64,000 nt of DNA from Syntrophomonas sp. (GCA_016841245.1 JAENZN010000019.1:1-64000); one strand, 5' to 3'. Shown: positions 1 through 9,296, numbered from the stretch's first letter. Translations and numbers: made by a program. Notes: generated from the letters alone by a model not told the origin.

Positions 1-64
1 GAAATACTGTGAAAACAAGAGCTTTTGGAAGTAATAATTAGTTTATTAAGGGAGGAGGAATATA

Positions 65-946
65 ATGAAGAGACTTTCGGATAATGTTATGCTCCTGGGA
101 AACGGCTATTTCAACTATTATGTAGTTGGACAAAAAGAAGCGGCCCTGGTGGAATGTGGGACCAGCGCTGGGGCAGCGATTTTGGCCCGGCAGTGGGCAG
201 AATTGGAGAACCAGCCGGACATAAAATACTTGATTGCACTGCATTCGCATTTTGATCATGCCTGCGGTATTCCAGCCCTGAAGAGGATGTTCCCGGAGGC
301 CTTGGTGGCAGCCAGCAAAACTGGGCAAAAATTACTGGGGAAAGACCGGATTGTGAAGGGATTGTTCGATTATGATCAGGTTGTGAGCGATAATTACATC
401 CAAAGTGGTCTGTTGGATGAAAAGCCGGAACCGCCAGGAGTTGAAATAATTGCAGTAGATATAGCTGTAGGGAATGGAGACATCATAGAGCTGGGTGAGG
501 GACTGAAATTGGAGGTTATAGATGCCCCCGGACACAGCATCTGCTCAATAGCTGCCTATCTGGGAAAGGACCAGCTTATGTTTATTTCAGATGCAGCTGG
601 TATTCAAGGCGCTGATAAGCAGATCTCACCGGTGTTTTTCCAGGATTATGATCTCTATGTGAATACTATAAAGAAGTTGATGTTATACCCGACCCGGGCA
701 GCCGGGGTGGCACACGGGGATATTCCGGTGGGAGCAGAAGTGAAACCGTTCTACAATGAAAGCCTGGCAGCAGCAGTTTACTGTTTTGATTTAATCAAGA
801 ATAAATTGGATGAAGGTATTGAAGAAAAAGTAATAGCCGCTGAGCTCTATGATAGGTTTATAAAGGATGGATTATCTTATTATCCGGTAGATATGATGAC
901 AGGAGCTATGTCTCTCTTAATAGAGAGTGTTAAACGAAAACTCTAG
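65..946 (+). CDS. Metallo-beta-lactamase-fold hydrolase (copy 1)
   Basis: A 293-residue protein with the zinc-binding HxHxDH motif (HSHFDH, H60/H62/D64/H65), a second metal histidine in the PGHS motif (H157), an Asp in FISDAAG (D176) and a late His (AHGD, H217). This order is typical of the metallo-beta-lactamase hydrolase superfamily; the substrate cannot be read from sequence. The ATG follows a strong GGGAGGAGG site. No signal peptide is visible, so it should be cytoplasmic. It is a clear paralogue of the gene at 1843-2727, sharing the opening RxxSDNVxxxGNxxFNYxVVG and the C-terminal layout. A TetR gene lies between them, so both may belong to one regulated response, for example hydrolysis of a thioester, lactone or xenobiotic; that is inference. 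Confidence 0.85.
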   Translation: MKRLSDNVMLLGNGYFNYYVVGQKEAALVECGTSAGAAILARQWAELENQPDIKYLIALHSHFDHACGIPALKRMFPEALVAASKTGQKLLGKDRIVKGLFDYDQVVSDNYIQSGLLDEKPEPPGVEIIAVDIAVGNGDIIELGEGLKLEVIDAPGHSICSIAAYLGKDQLMFISDAAGIQGADKQISPVFFQDYDLYVNTIKKLMLYPTRAAGVAHGDIPVGAEVKPFYNESLAAAVYCFDLIKNKLDEGIEEKVIAAELYDRFIKDGLSYYPVDMMTGAMSLLIESVKRKL

Positions 947-972
947 ATAACGATCCTAATGATGTTTAGTAT

Positions 973-1009
973 AAAAACCCTGCGTTGATTTAATCTTGGC
1001 AGGGTTTTT
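973..1009 (+). terminator. Rho-independent terminator after first MBL gene
   Basis: AAAACCCTGC pairs with GCAGGGTTTT around a 15-nt loop and ends in a T run. It lies about 30 bp after the stop of the first MBL gene and separates it from the TetR gene. Confidence 0.85.
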
Positions 1010-1085
1010 GCGTCCTGGAGCAGGAATGGTAATAATGCAAATATGTAGTTATTTTATAAAAAATATATTAATATAATAATCATAA

Positions 1086-1099
1086 GGAACGACCGTTCC
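1086..1099. promoter_or_regulatory. Inverted-repeat operator candidate before TetR gene
   Basis: GGAACG-AC-CGTTCC is a perfect 6-bp inverted repeat with a 2-bp spacer, 20 bp before the TetR start and just after an AT-rich stretch that could hold the promoter. Size and position fit an autoregulatory TetR operator; binding is inferred. Confidence 0.55.
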
Positions 1100-1118
1100 G
1101 TTTTGGGAGTGGTGCCAT

Positions 1119-1712
1119 ATGCCTGGGAAAATTGAAAAGATGCAGGTTAAACGGGAGCGTATCCTGGACTGTTCTATGCAGCTGTTTCTGGAAAAAGGGT
1201 ACATCAACACCAGTGTAAGGGATATTATAGAATCTTCCGGTTATGGTGCCAGTACTTTTTATCGTTACTTCCAAAGCCGGGAGGAGATATTAAAAACTCT
1301 TTTAGCAGACTTCCTGGATACTATCGTCAGACTGGTGAATGATTTTTATGGTACCCAGGAGAATCTCGCTTTACGCTTTATTGAAAGTAAACGAGTAGTA
1401 CTGGAAGTATTTATCGAAAATCGGCCAATGGCTGAAATATACAGCCGGTCGGCAGGCATAAGTGCTGAGATAGACAGTTTTTTACACTGCTTTGATCAGC
1501 GTTATATCGAGTACAGCTCCGATAACATCAGATATGGAATCGAAAAGGGTATTTTTAAGGATCAGCCGGTACTTCCTATAGCACATGCCATTCTGGGGAC
1601 CATAAAATACGCAGTATATAGATGGATCGTATTAAACGAAATAGATACCGAAGAAATGATAGAGTTAGTCTTATCCTTTCACGAATCTCTGGCAGCAGGT
1701 ATGTTGAGATAA
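1119..1712 (+). CDS. TetR/AcrR family transcriptional regulator
   Basis: A 197-residue protein with a TetR-type DNA-binding domain at about residues 10-56: a helix starting RERILDCSMQLFLEKG, then the helix-turn-helix SVRDIIESSGYGASTFYRYF and the usual REEIL. The rest is the variable, helical ligand-binding domain, so the inducer cannot be predicted. It sits between two MBL-fold hydrolase paralogues on the same strand and has a perfect inverted repeat directly upstream. The likely role is a repressor of itself and possibly the neighbouring hydrolases. Start: ATG with GGGAG about 10 bp upstream. Confidence 0.9.
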   Translation: MPGKIEKMQVKRERILDCSMQLFLEKGYINTSVRDIIESSGYGASTFYRYFQSREEILKTLLADFLDTIVRLVNDFYGTQENLALRFIESKRVVLEVFIENRPMAEIYSRSAGISAEIDSFLHCFDQRYIEYSSDNIRYGIEKGIFKDQPVLPIAHAILGTIKYAVYRWIVLNEIDTEEMIELVLSFHESLAAGMLR

Positions 1713-1842
1713 ACAGGAGTATATATTGCAGACCATTAAACAGGCTGCTGAGTTCAGCCGCCGGCAGGATATACCACCCGAATTCATGGTGGACTAAATA
1801 CAGAGTTGTCTATATGTATTTACAGGGGAGGAGTTATTTCGT

Positions 1843-2727
1843 ATGATACGAAAGATTTCAGATAATGTCCTGATGATGGGTAACCGGCACTTCAATTATT
1901 TCGTAGTGGGAAGGGAACGGGCAGTTCTCGTAGAATGTGGTGTTTCGGGAGGGGTGGTAAGCTTTCAGCAGGAATGGCAGAAGTTGCAGAGACCGCCTGA
2001 GATTCACCGTATACTAGCTATGCATGAACACTTTGACCATGTCTGCGGCATACCAGGGTTAAGAGAGATGTTCCCCCAGGTGCCGGTTTTAGCTCATTCT
2101 CAAACAGGAAAGGTGCTAAAAAAAACTGCGGTTATCAAAGATTTTTTTCAGCAGGATGATAAGATGTCCATGGTCTTAAAAAACCGGGGGCTTATAAACG
2201 ATAAACCGGTTTCCCCTCAAGTTGACGCTATCCAAATAGACGAGTATGTCGGTGAGGGCGATATTATAGAAATTGATCGTGGTGCAGCTCTGAAAGTAAT
2301 GGAGACGCCGGGGCACAGCCCGGGCTCTATAGCTGTTTATCTCCAACAAGAACAGCTGATGTGTCTTTCTGATGCCGGAGGATACCAGATCAGAGACGAT
2401 TGTATTTTTCCTATATTTTTTCAGAACTATGAAATGTATTTAGAGAGTATAGAGAGAATGAGCACTTATCCCACCCGTATTCTGGCTTTGCCCCATGGAG
2501 AGATATGGACTGGAGTATCAGTTCATCTTTTCTATCGACGGGCTCTGGAAGCTGCCCGGAAAGCTTTTAAATACATCAGACGTATGCTGGAGGACGGAGT
2601 GGACGAAGCGGAGATGGAGGCAAGATTGTATAAACGTTACTATCGGGATGATCTGATGATTTATACCCCAGAAAACATTCGTCTTTGTGTTAAGCTGCTG
2701 GTACTAAGGGTAAAAGAATGCCTTTAG
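1843..2727 (+). CDS. Metallo-beta-lactamase-fold hydrolase (copy 2)
   Basis: A 294-residue paralogue of the gene at 65-946. Zinc motif HEHFDH (H61/H63/D65/H66), PGHS histidine H158, D177 in CLSDAGG and H218 in PHGE are all present, so it should be catalytically competent. The ATG follows AGGGGAGGAG. It lies 130 bp downstream of the TetR gene on the same strand with no obvious terminator between, so it may be co-transcribed with the regulator. Predicted cytoplasmic; substrate unknown. Confidence 0.85.
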   Translation: MIRKISDNVLMMGNRHFNYFVVGRERAVLVECGVSGGVVSFQQEWQKLQRPPEIHRILAMHEHFDHVCGIPGLREMFPQVPVLAHSQTGKVLKKTAVIKDFFQQDDKMSMVLKNRGLINDKPVSPQVDAIQIDEYVGEGDIIEIDRGAALKVMETPGHSPGSIAVYLQQEQLMCLSDAGGYQIRDDCIFPIFFQNYEMYLESIERMSTYPTRILALPHGEIWTGVSVHLFYRRALEAARKAFKYIRRMLEDGVDEAEMEARLYKRYYRDDLMIYTPENIRLCVKLLVLRVKECL

Positions 2728-2870
2728 CAAATAAGCTTTAATATCGGGGACGATCCTTATCAAAAGACTGTCGTTAGAGACTTTATTTTCCAGGATTGAT
2801 CTCATAATCTTGGGATAATCGACGTATTCTGAGGAGGAGGAGAGATTCAGGAAACGGTTCAAGATGAGTA

Positions 2871-3518
2871 TCAGGATGCCAACCGGAGCGTCGCGGTAGA
2901 GAACTGGTCGGCAACGTAACCGAAAAAGGGAACCAGTATTACCATGAAAACTGTGGTGAACATGCTGTTCACAGACATAGCGGTAGCACGTTCGTCTTTA
3001 TTCATATTATCTGCACATACATCCAGAAATAACGGTCTCCGGGCGTCTTTGGCCACATAGAGTATAAAGAAGATGATTACCACCAGGGTGGCCAGGCTGC
3101 AATTAATAGCCAGATGCAGTATTAAGACCGTAACTCCCATAATATCAAAAAAAGAGGGACATAAGAGCACCAGAAGTGGCCCGGTTATTCAAACGGTAAA
3201 CATTTTTAGATGCGATGGAACTGAAGATATAAAAAATTCCATAAATAATACCCAGATAAATTTTTACCCGGTCTTCCTGGCATAACATCAATTCCTGCTT
3301 TTTGCCATAAGCATCACCGATAATACCCGATGGTATACTACCGCTTCCCGGTTAGCATACAACAAACCCACATCAAATAGGTTCATCCCGATGTTTATCA
3401 GATAAATGAGTAAATAGGGTTCAAAGAACTTAAGATTTTTTAATAATCCATAAAAACAAAATTTCCAGATTTGTTTATCGTGTCTTATCTGTTTATATGT
3501 TTCAAAGGCAGGATTATA
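2871..3518 (-). pseudogene. Decayed MFS transporter
   Basis: Three minus-strand frames each carry a piece of one major facilitator transporter, in the right order. About 3518-3290 encodes a typical MFS amino end (KNLKFFEPYLLIYLINIG, then a GLLYANRE loop). About 3333-3160, in a second frame, carries the loop motif PSGIIGDAYGKK. About 3170-2871, in a third frame, carries a membrane segment followed by KDERATAMSVNSMF. At least two frameshifts and a large internal deletion (about 200 codons left of the usual 400) make it non-functional. No ATG, GTG or TTG opens the first frame. Confidence 0.8.
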
Positions 3519-3705
3519 TTATAAGCCTCTTTTCACTGTATGACTAGTAGAAAATCAGATTATCCTCTATATAAAATTTACTCTTATCCGCGGCAGGTGG
3601 CAAATAAATATTTGTGTGGGCTCAAGCTAAACTTAATTTACCCAGAAGTATTTGGAGCTAAGGCGGATTCACCTTATAATGCCCAACTTGGTACGATAGC
3701 GAATA

Positions 3706-3744
3706 AGTATACCCGGAAATTCTGTATTTCCGGGTATACTTTTA
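3706..3744 (-). terminator. Perfect hairpin downstream of glnA
   Basis: A 15-bp perfect stem (left arm AGTATACCCGGAAAT) with a 5-nt loop lies about 30 bp beyond the glnA stop. The T-run is short on either strand (TTTT on plus), but the strength and position fit the glnA transcript end. Confidence 0.7.
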
Positions 3745-3771
3745 ATCATATATATAAGTCCTATTTAATTC

Positions 3772-5205
3772 TTACAGGTCATAATAAAGTTCGAATTCTA
3801 TAGGATGAGGAATACCGTTGACCTTATTAGCTTCCGCTCGCTTGGCCGCGACCCATATTTCTATCAGCCTGGGAGGGAATACTCCACCTGCCAGTAAAAA
3901 TTCGTGATCTTTTTCCAGAGCATCCAGAGCCTCATTCAGGGATTTCGGTAGGGACTTGATTTTGGATTGCTCTTCGGGAGAAAGCTTGTATAGATTTACA
4001 TCATAAGGACCGAATCCTTCCGCTATAGGATCTACCTGGTTCTTAATCCCGTCCAAACCCGCCATCAGGATAGCAGCAAAACCTAGATACGGATTACAGG
4101 TGGCATCCGAGGAACGGAATTCAAAGCGTTTTTGATCGGGAGCCTTGGCATAGGCAGGAATTCTGATTACCGCACTACGATTGGAAGTAGCAAAACAGAT
4201 GCTTACCGGAGCCTCATAGCCTGGTACCAGTCTTTTATAGGAATTGGTGCTGGGATTGGTGAATGCCAGCACAGCAGGTGCGTGTTTTAACAAACCGCCT
4301 ATAAAATATAGTGCTTCTTTACTGAGTGCGGCATAACCATTTTCATCGTAAAACAAGGGCTGATTGTTTTTGAAGAGGTGCATATGTACATGCATACCGT
4401 TGCCGGCTTCACCATATAGAGGTTTGGGCATGAAGGTAGCTGTTTTTCCTTCCTGGAAAGCAAGGTTTTGAATAAGGTATTTAGCCAGCATAGTTTTATC
4501 AGCCATTTCCCGCATAGGACCAAATTCAACTTCGATTTCCACCTGCCCCGGGCCTCCCACTTCATGATGGTGGTATTTAACTGGGATATCGTTTTCTTCC
4601 ATGAGAATACACATGCGAGACCTCAGATCATACAGGATGTCCTGGGGCGGAGCAATGTGGTAGCCGCCTTTAAGGGGTATCTTATAACCAAGGTTTTGAT
4701 ATTCTTCATTACCGCTGTTCCAGATGGCCTGATCAGCATCTATTGAAAAGCCCGTTCTTTGTGGTTCACAAGTATAAGTTACATTATCAAAAATGTTAAA
4801 TTCATACTCGGGACCAATTCTCATCTCATCTGCAATACCGGTAGAGACCATGTATTCCTCTGCCTTAATAGCAATGGCCCGTGGATCCTGCTCGAATCTG
4901 TAGTTATCAGGTTCAGCGATAACAAAAACATCTCCGATCATGCTCAAGGTTGGTACTTCAGTAAAGGGATCAAAAACTGCTGTGGCGATATTGGGAATGA
5001 AGACCATATCGCTTTTCTCTATTGGAGCGAAACCATAGTTGGAGCCGTCAAATCCGATTCCGTATCTGAGAGTATCAGGTGTGAAACGACCGATAGGGAT
5101 ACCGAGGTGACGCCATCTGCCTAATAGATCGATCATCTTGAAGTCGATCATCTGGATTTTTTTTTGGCTGCAAAATGCAGTTACTTCATCGTAACTTTTA
5201 AACAT
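3772..5205 (-). CDS. glnA: Glutamine synthetase, type I
   Basis: Makes glutamine from glutamate, ammonia and ATP. The 477-residue protein has normal GSI length. Visible motifs: IDFKMIDLLGRWRH and the GFDGSNYGF segment in the beta-grasp domain, metal-binding GPEYEFN (about 131-137), NGMHVHMHL (269-277), and the C-terminal PHPIEFELYY. NLYKLSPEE includes a tyrosine (Y406) at the place adenylylated in GSI-beta enzymes; whether it is modified here is unknown. Start: ATG after AAGGAGG. It is monocistronic, with a hairpin downstream and a promoter at 5244-5272. An upstream motif is shared with gdhA (see findings). A second GS-like protein at 53420-54796 is much more divergent, so this is the likely housekeeping enzyme. 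Confidence 0.95.
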   Translation of the reverse strand: MFKSYDEVTAFCSQKKIQMIDFKMIDLLGRWRHLGIPIGRFTPDTLRYGIGFDGSNYGFAPIEKSDMVFIPNIATAVFDPFTEVPTLSMIGDVFVIAEPDNYRFEQDPRAIAIKAEEYMVSTGIADEMRIGPEYEFNIFDNVTYTCEPQRTGFSIDADQAIWNSGNEEYQNLGYKIPLKGGYHIAPPQDILYDLRSRMCILMEENDIPVKYHHHEVGGPGQVEIEVEFGPMREMADKTMLAKYLIQNLAFQEGKTATFMPKPLYGEAGNGMHVHMHLFKNNQPLFYDENGYAALSKEALYFIGGLLKHAPAVLAFTNPSTNSYKRLVPGYEAPVSICFATSNRSAVIRIPAYAKAPDQKRFEFRSSDATCNPYLGFAAILMAGLDGIKNQVDPIAEGFGPYDVNLYKLSPEEQSKIKSLPKSLNEALDALEKDHEFLLAGGVFPPRLIEIWVAAKRAEANKVNGIPHPIEFELYYDL

Positions 5206-5243
5206 ATATAAGCCTCCTTTGCCTCATATATAAATACTCCGAA

Positions 5244-5272
5244 ATTATACCAAACGCAGCATGTATTGGTAA
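5244..5272 (-). promoter_or_regulatory. glnA promoter candidate
   Basis: On the minus strand, TTACCA and TATAAT are 17 bp apart, 40-70 bp before the glnA start. The -35 is a poor match while the -10 is perfect, as expected for an activated promoter. Confidence 0.5.
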
Positions 5273-5281
5273 AGTATTTTA

Positions 5282-5293
5282 TATACAGTATGC
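5282..5293 (-). promoter_or_regulatory. GCATACTGTATA motif shared with gdhA
   Basis: Minus-strand GCATACTGTATA lies about 10 bp upstream of the predicted glnA -35. The same 12-mer occurs at 40395-40406, and a one-base variant at 40604-40615, upstream of gdhA. A shared nitrogen-regulator site is inferred. Confidence 0.4.
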
Positions 5294-5405
5294 AGTATTT
5301 AAAATACAGGATGGAATAATATTCTTGCTGCTGTCCAGGCATATCTCATAAATCAGCCTAATAAAATGTAATACATGTAAGGCTCCAATATTCTATCTAC
5401 AGATC

Positions 5406-6125
5406 TTGGAGGTGGGTTTAATAAATAAAAAATGGATCAAGATAATAACGCCAATAATAGTTCTGCTATTAGCTTTTGGGCTGGCTTTTAACACCCTGCG
5501 GGATATGTATGTAAAATCCCGGCTGGAAGCTCAGGTGGAACTAAGCAAAGCGCTTAGCAATATGGAGAAAATATCTGAATACAGATATAACCTGAAATCA
5601 GGTTTTGCAGTTGAAGGTCGGGAGGAGGTGATAAGTCAGGTAGACGGAGAGAAAAGTGAAGGAAAAACTCATATAAAGGGGGAGATGGTTAACACACCTG
5701 TAGATATCTTTTATATCGACCGTACCATCTATAATTACGATTCTCTCTCAGACAAATGGCTGATCATTAAAAGTGATACTACTAATTCGGAAGAATTGCT
5801 TATATCAGAACTTAATCCCATGAGCAACTTTCGAATCAGAGCACCGGATGTGGTTGAAAAAATAGGCTTTGAAAAGACTGATGGTACGGAGTGTTTGGTG
5901 GCAGCTTGTAAAACTGGGGTTCAAAGTGAATTGTTGGAAACGTTCTGGCAGGATTTCGAGTACCGGTTCTGGATTGACTATAATAAAGGGCTGGTGAAAA
6001 AAGCCTGCGTGGAAGCTAAAAACAAAGATTCTTTTGAGACGATGTTGAAAATTGAGGTTGTTTTTAAGGATGTGAATAAGAAAATAGCCATAGAAGCACC
6101 GGATGTTACAAAGAAGAAGGAGTAA
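5406..6125 (+). CDS. Membrane-anchored extracytoplasmic protein, LppX/LolA-like
   Basis: A 239-residue protein with one amino-terminal hydrophobic segment (ITPIIVLLLAFGLAFN, about 14-30) preceded by lysines, then a hydrophilic domain without further membrane segments. This is a signal anchor with most of the protein outside. The outer domain has alternating beta-type phrases (VDIFYIDRTIYNYDSLSDKW; YRFWIDYNKGLV) that resemble the beta-sheet lipoprotein families LppX/LprG and LolA; this is a weak fold-level impression. Start uncertain: TTG at 5406 overlaps the GGAGG ribosome site, and no ATG occurs before the hydrophobic segment. It is followed by its own terminator, with no operon partners. 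Confidence 0.7.
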   Translation: MEVGLINKKWIKIITPIIVLLLAFGLAFNTLRDMYVKSRLEAQVELSKALSNMEKISEYRYNLKSGFAVEGREEVISQVDGEKSEGKTHIKGEMVNTPVDIFYIDRTIYNYDSLSDKWLIIKSDTTNSEELLISELNPMSNFRIRAPDVVEKIGFEKTDGTECLVAACKTGVQSELLETFWQDFEYRFWIDYNKGLVKKACVEAKNKDSFETMLKIEVVFKDVNKKIAIEAPDVTKKKE

Positions 6126-6130
6126 TTATT

Positions 6131-6174
6131 AGCAGGGGCCTTCATACCAGGTCCCTGCTATTCTATTTTGTTTT
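6131..6174 (+). terminator. Terminator after membrane-anchored protein
   Basis: AGCAGGGGCC pairs with GGTCCCTGCT (one mismatch) around a 9-nt loop, followed by a T-rich tail. Confidence 0.8.
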
Positions 6175-6244
6175 AAGTCTGCTTAATAAAAAAAGACTAG
6201 TAGTATTTCATGAAAAAGTCGCTTAATGTATTATTGCATGTATA

Positions 6245-6425
6245 AATATACCGTCTCCAAAGATCCGCATGGGCAACACGACCACTTATCTCCTGGCTTA
6301 AGGGGGACATTGCAGATTCGCATCCGTGCTCAACTGCGGCCTCGCGCCGTCCGTGGCGCTCGTCCCCTTGACTTCGCCGGGTGTTGCTCATGCTCCACAA
6401 ACAGTCACTGGCAGACATATACTCT
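6245..6425. repeat. GC-rich intergenic segment, possible dispersed repeat
   Basis: Part of a gene-free stretch of about 400 bp. Roughly 6260-6400 is clearly richer in GC than its surroundings and includes CGTCCCCTTGAC, a string also found in the palindromic repeat at 18578-18651. GCAACAC near 6271 and GTGTTGC near 6381 form short inverted ends. The open frames here look like artefacts. It reads as a mobile-type intergenic element, but only one copy lies in the window. Confidence 0.35.
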
Positions 6426-6530
6426 TGAGCAGTTTTTTAGAGTTTTTTAGGTGGAACTAAGTAATAATCTGAAGACTTGCACTGGAAACGGGTGGTGGGC
6501 GAAATATATTACCAACATTTAACAGCTCCG

Positions 6531-6560
6531 TTGCGTCATGCGCTAGGAGTTTGTTATAAT
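6531..6560 (+). promoter_or_regulatory. hpt-guaA promoter candidate
   Basis: TTGCGT, an 18-bp spacer and a perfect TATAAT, 26 bp before the hpt start. No purine riboswitch was recognised between this promoter and hpt. Confidence 0.55.
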
Positions 6561-6585
6561 CTCCTTATATAAGGGGGGATTGTTT

Positions 6586-7128
6586 TTGAATCTCAAGGAA
6601 GTCGACGTGTTATATACAGCAGAAGAAATTCGGGGAAAAGTGAAGGAACTGGGGAGTAAAATTTCTGCTGATTATGAGGGTGATAGCTTGCTGGTAGTGG
6701 GGATATTAAAAGGCGCCTTTGTTTTTATGGCTGATTTGATCCGAGAAATCGATATTCCGATGGAAATTGATTTTATGAGTGTTTCCAGCTACGGGACATC
6801 TTCGGAAACATCAGGTGAAGTAAGGATTATGAAGGATTTGGATTTTTCTATCGAAGGGAAAAATGTACTGGTCGTGGAAGATATTGTAGACACCGGTTTA
6901 ACCCTGAATTATATCAGCAAGATATTGAAACAAAGAGGATGCAGCAGCGTTAAAATATGCTGCCTGTTGGATAAGCCTTCGCGGCGGCGCAGCCCGGTTA
7001 TACCTGATTATATAGGTTATACCATACCAGATAATTATGTGGTTGGATATGGGTTGGATTATTCTGGGCGTTATCGTAATTATCCGGCGGTATGCATTTT
7101 AAAACCATCAGTATATGAAAATGATTAG
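6586..7128 (+). CDS. hpt: Hypoxanthine phosphoribosyltransferase
   Basis: Purine salvage: converts hypoxanthine (and guanine) with PRPP to IMP (GMP). The 180-residue protein has the PRPP-binding signature [14 protein letters not shown] (about 94-107), the flexible-loop SSYG region, and LLDKPSRR. I place the start at TTG 6586, because the GGGGGG ribosome site at 6573-6578 is too close to the upstream TTG at 6580. It is followed after 10 bp by guaA, so salvage and GMP synthesis form a two-gene operon. Confidence 0.93.
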   Translation: MNLKEVDVLYTAEEIRGKVKELGSKISADYEGDSLLVVGILKGAFVFMADLIREIDIPMEIDFMSVSSYGTSSETSGEVRIMKDLDFSIEGKNVLVVEDIVDTGLTLNYISKILKQRGCSSVKICCLLDKPSRRRSPVIPDYIGYTIPDNYVVGYGLDYSGRYRNYPAVCILKPSVYEND

Positions 7129-7138
7129 GGGTGCAGCA

Positions 7139-8674
7139 ATGAATAAAGAACTTGTACTGGTACTTGATTTCGGAGGTCAGTATAATCAGTTGATTGCCAG
7201 ACGAGTCCGGGAATTATCCGTATATAGCGAAATGGTTCCCTTTAATATAGACTATAAAGAGGTAGTGCAGAAAAAGCCCGGCGGTATAATATTAACCGGT
7301 GGGCCCGAGAGTGTACACGTAGAAAACGCACCTGCCTGTGATCCCCGGATCTTTGAAATGGGCGTTCCGGTGTTAGGTATCTGTTATGGAATGCAGTTAA
7401 TAGCTCAGCATTACGGGGGAAGTGTCACCGGAGGACATGTTAGAGAGTACGGGCGCAGTATGCTGCAGGTTACTGAGCCGGATGATCTATTATTCACCGG
7501 TCTTGAAAAGGACATGCAGGTATGGATGAGTCATGGTGATTCCATCGAAGAGCTTCCACCTGGATTCAAAGGTACTGCCACTACCAATAACTGTAAGTTT
7601 GCGGCTATGAGCAATCCTGAGCTCGGATTGTATGGGGTTCAGTTTCATCCCGAGGTAAAACACACGATTTTTGGTATGGATATACTGAAGAAATTCCTGT
7701 TTGATGTCTGTGGTTTAAAAGGTGAATGGGATTTAGGTGATTTTATCGGGGAAACGGTGGAAGATATTCGCCAGAAAGTAGGCGAAAAAAAAATACTTTG
7801 TGGATTAAGCGGTGGAGTAGATTCATCTGTTGCTGCAACCCTGGTGCATAAAGCAGTTGGCGATCAGCTGGTTTGCGTTTTTGTTGATAATGGTTTGCTT
7901 AGAAAAGATGAACCGGAACAGGTTGTGAAGACCTTCCGGGACCAAATGAAGATGAATCTTATTGTTGTAGAGGCAGAGGAACGTTTTCTTAATAAGCTGG
8001 CCGGGGTCAACGATCCAGAGCAGAAACGCAAGATAATTGGGGAAGAATTTATCCGGGTTTTCGAAGAAGAAAAAAATAAACTTGGTGATATAGACTATCT
8101 GGTACAGGGGACTATTTATCCCGATATCATTGAGAGTGGGACGAGTACCGCCCATACCATAAAAAGCCACCATAATGTAGGCGGATTACCAGAAGATATG
8201 GATTTTAAGTTAATAGAGCCCCTCAGATTGCTGTTTAAAGATGAAGTAAGACACATGGGAGAGAAACTGGGTATTCCCCATGAACTATTATGGAGACAGC
8301 CTTTCCCCGGCCCAGGACTGGGAGTAAGAGTATTAGAAGAGATAACAGCAGAAAAATTAGATCTTTTGAAAGAAGCAGATGCTATCGTAAGAGAAGAGAT
8401 AAAAAAAGCCGGACTTGAACATGAGATATGGCAGGCCTTTGCGGTACTGCCCCCGGTAAGAAGTGTAGGAGTTATGGGTGATGCCCGTACTTATGCTTAC
8501 CCGGCAATAATCCGGGCGGTAGTCAGTGATGACGCCATGACTGCCGAATGGGCTCGGCTGCCTTATGAATTATTAGATATTATAGCTCGCAGAATTGTAA
8601 ATGAAGTTAACGGAATAAACCGGGTGGCCTATGACATAACCAGCAAACCCCCTGGAACCATAGAGTGGGAATAA
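7139..8674 (+). CDS. guaA: GMP synthase (glutamine-hydrolysing)
   Basis: Converts XMP to GMP using glutamine and ATP. The 511-residue protein has the class I amidotransferase domain (nucleophile C82 in GICYGMQ, H170/E172 in QFHPEV), the ATP-pyrophosphatase P-loop LSGGVDSS (223-230) and the C-terminal dimerisation domain ending in KPPGTIEWE. An in-frame ATG exists at 7115 inside hpt, but the start at 7139 follows AGGGGTG and matches the usual GuaA amino end. A terminator lies at 8835-8881. Confidence 0.97.
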   Translation: MNKELVLVLDFGGQYNQLIARRVRELSVYSEMVPFNIDYKEVVQKKPGGIILTGGPESVHVENAPACDPRIFEMGVPVLGICYGMQLIAQHYGGSVTGGHVREYGRSMLQVTEPDDLLFTGLEKDMQVWMSHGDSIEELPPGFKGTATTNNCKFAAMSNPELGLYGVQFHPEVKHTIFGMDILKKFLFDVCGLKGEWDLGDFIGETVEDIRQKVGEKKILCGLSGGVDSSVAATLVHKAVGDQLVCVFVDNGLLRKDEPEQVVKTFRDQMKMNLIVVEAEERFLNKLAGVNDPEQKRKIIGEEFIRVFEEEKNKLGDIDYLVQGTIYPDIIESGTSTAHTIKSHHNVGGLPEDMDFKLIEPLRLLFKDEVRHMGEKLGIPHELLWRQPFPGPGLGVRVLEEITAEKLDLLKEADAIVREEIKKAGLEHEIWQAFAVLPPVRSVGVMGDARTYAYPAIIRAVVSDDAMTAEWARLPYELLDIIARRIVNEVNGINRVAYDITSKPPGTIEWE

Positions 8675-8834
8675 GTAATTTGTATCCAAAACCCAAATCT
8701 GGTAGTAGAATCGGGAAAATAGCGGTGTTCGCGGCAACATTCACTTGATTGATAGCAGATGTAAAACCGGATTTACTTTGTTTTGTTCCCAATTATAATG
8801 GGATTGTAGGTAATCCAAATCCTATATAAGAGCT

Positions 8835-8881
8835 AAACGGCTCTGATGATTTTCTGTGAGAAGTCAGCAGAGTCGTTTTTT
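8835..8881 (+). terminator. Terminator of hpt-guaA
   Basis: AAACGGCTCTG pairs with CAGAGTCGTTT (one G-U pair), followed by a run of T. It overlaps the end of a decayed minus-strand gene. Confidence 0.8.
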
Positions 8882-9240
8882 ATTTATTCAGTTCTTTTAC
8901 TAACATATCGATCAATTCCTGAGAAGAAACTTTTACCTATTTTTGCATGGTATCAAATTTGGGGTATCTGTAGCGCTACTGAGACTCATAGATTATCAAG
9001 CCGAAGATACGTTTTCCAGCGATCTTGCTGCTCTTAAGACCATAGATGTCTCAAGAGCAAACAGGGTGTGCATTGGGTCGATGTAGCTGTCAATGTTGGC
9101 AGATCAAGAGCTTTCGGCGAGACTTCCGGAATCTGAGCTAGCTTGTTGGTCAGATCGGCTTGTGGTACTCGGGTGCCGGATTCATACTGCGCCATACTAT
9201 GCAAATTACGGAGGAAACGGATTCTCTCACCGATAGCCAT
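8880..9240 (-). pseudogene. Decayed XRE-family helix-turn-helix regulator
   Basis: The minus strand begins MAIGERIRFLRNL and then jumps to MAQYESGTRVPQADLTNKLA. In this Firmicutes XRE family a second HTH helix and linker normally lie between, so about 25-30 codons are deleted. After ALDLP the reading moves to another frame (NIDSYIDPMHTLFALE), then past a stop to RYPKFDTMQK and SQELIDMLVKELNK. The order of conserved pieces is intact, but the gene is broken by a deletion, a frameshift and stops. Family recognition is from memory of the conserved phrases. Confidence 0.75.
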
Positions 9241-9296
9241 TAACAGCAAACTCTAATCAGATTTGTGGTTACAGAAAGTATAGCATAGTAAAAGTA

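Noticed and set aside
3540-3803. Plus-strand 87-codon open frame upstream of the glnA end
   Set aside because: Runs through the perfect glnA hairpin and into the glnA coding end; no ribosome site.
6197-6418. Overlapping open frames in the GC-rich intergenic block
   Set aside because: Frames open on both strands because of base composition; no ribosome site and low-complexity Arg/His-rich translation.
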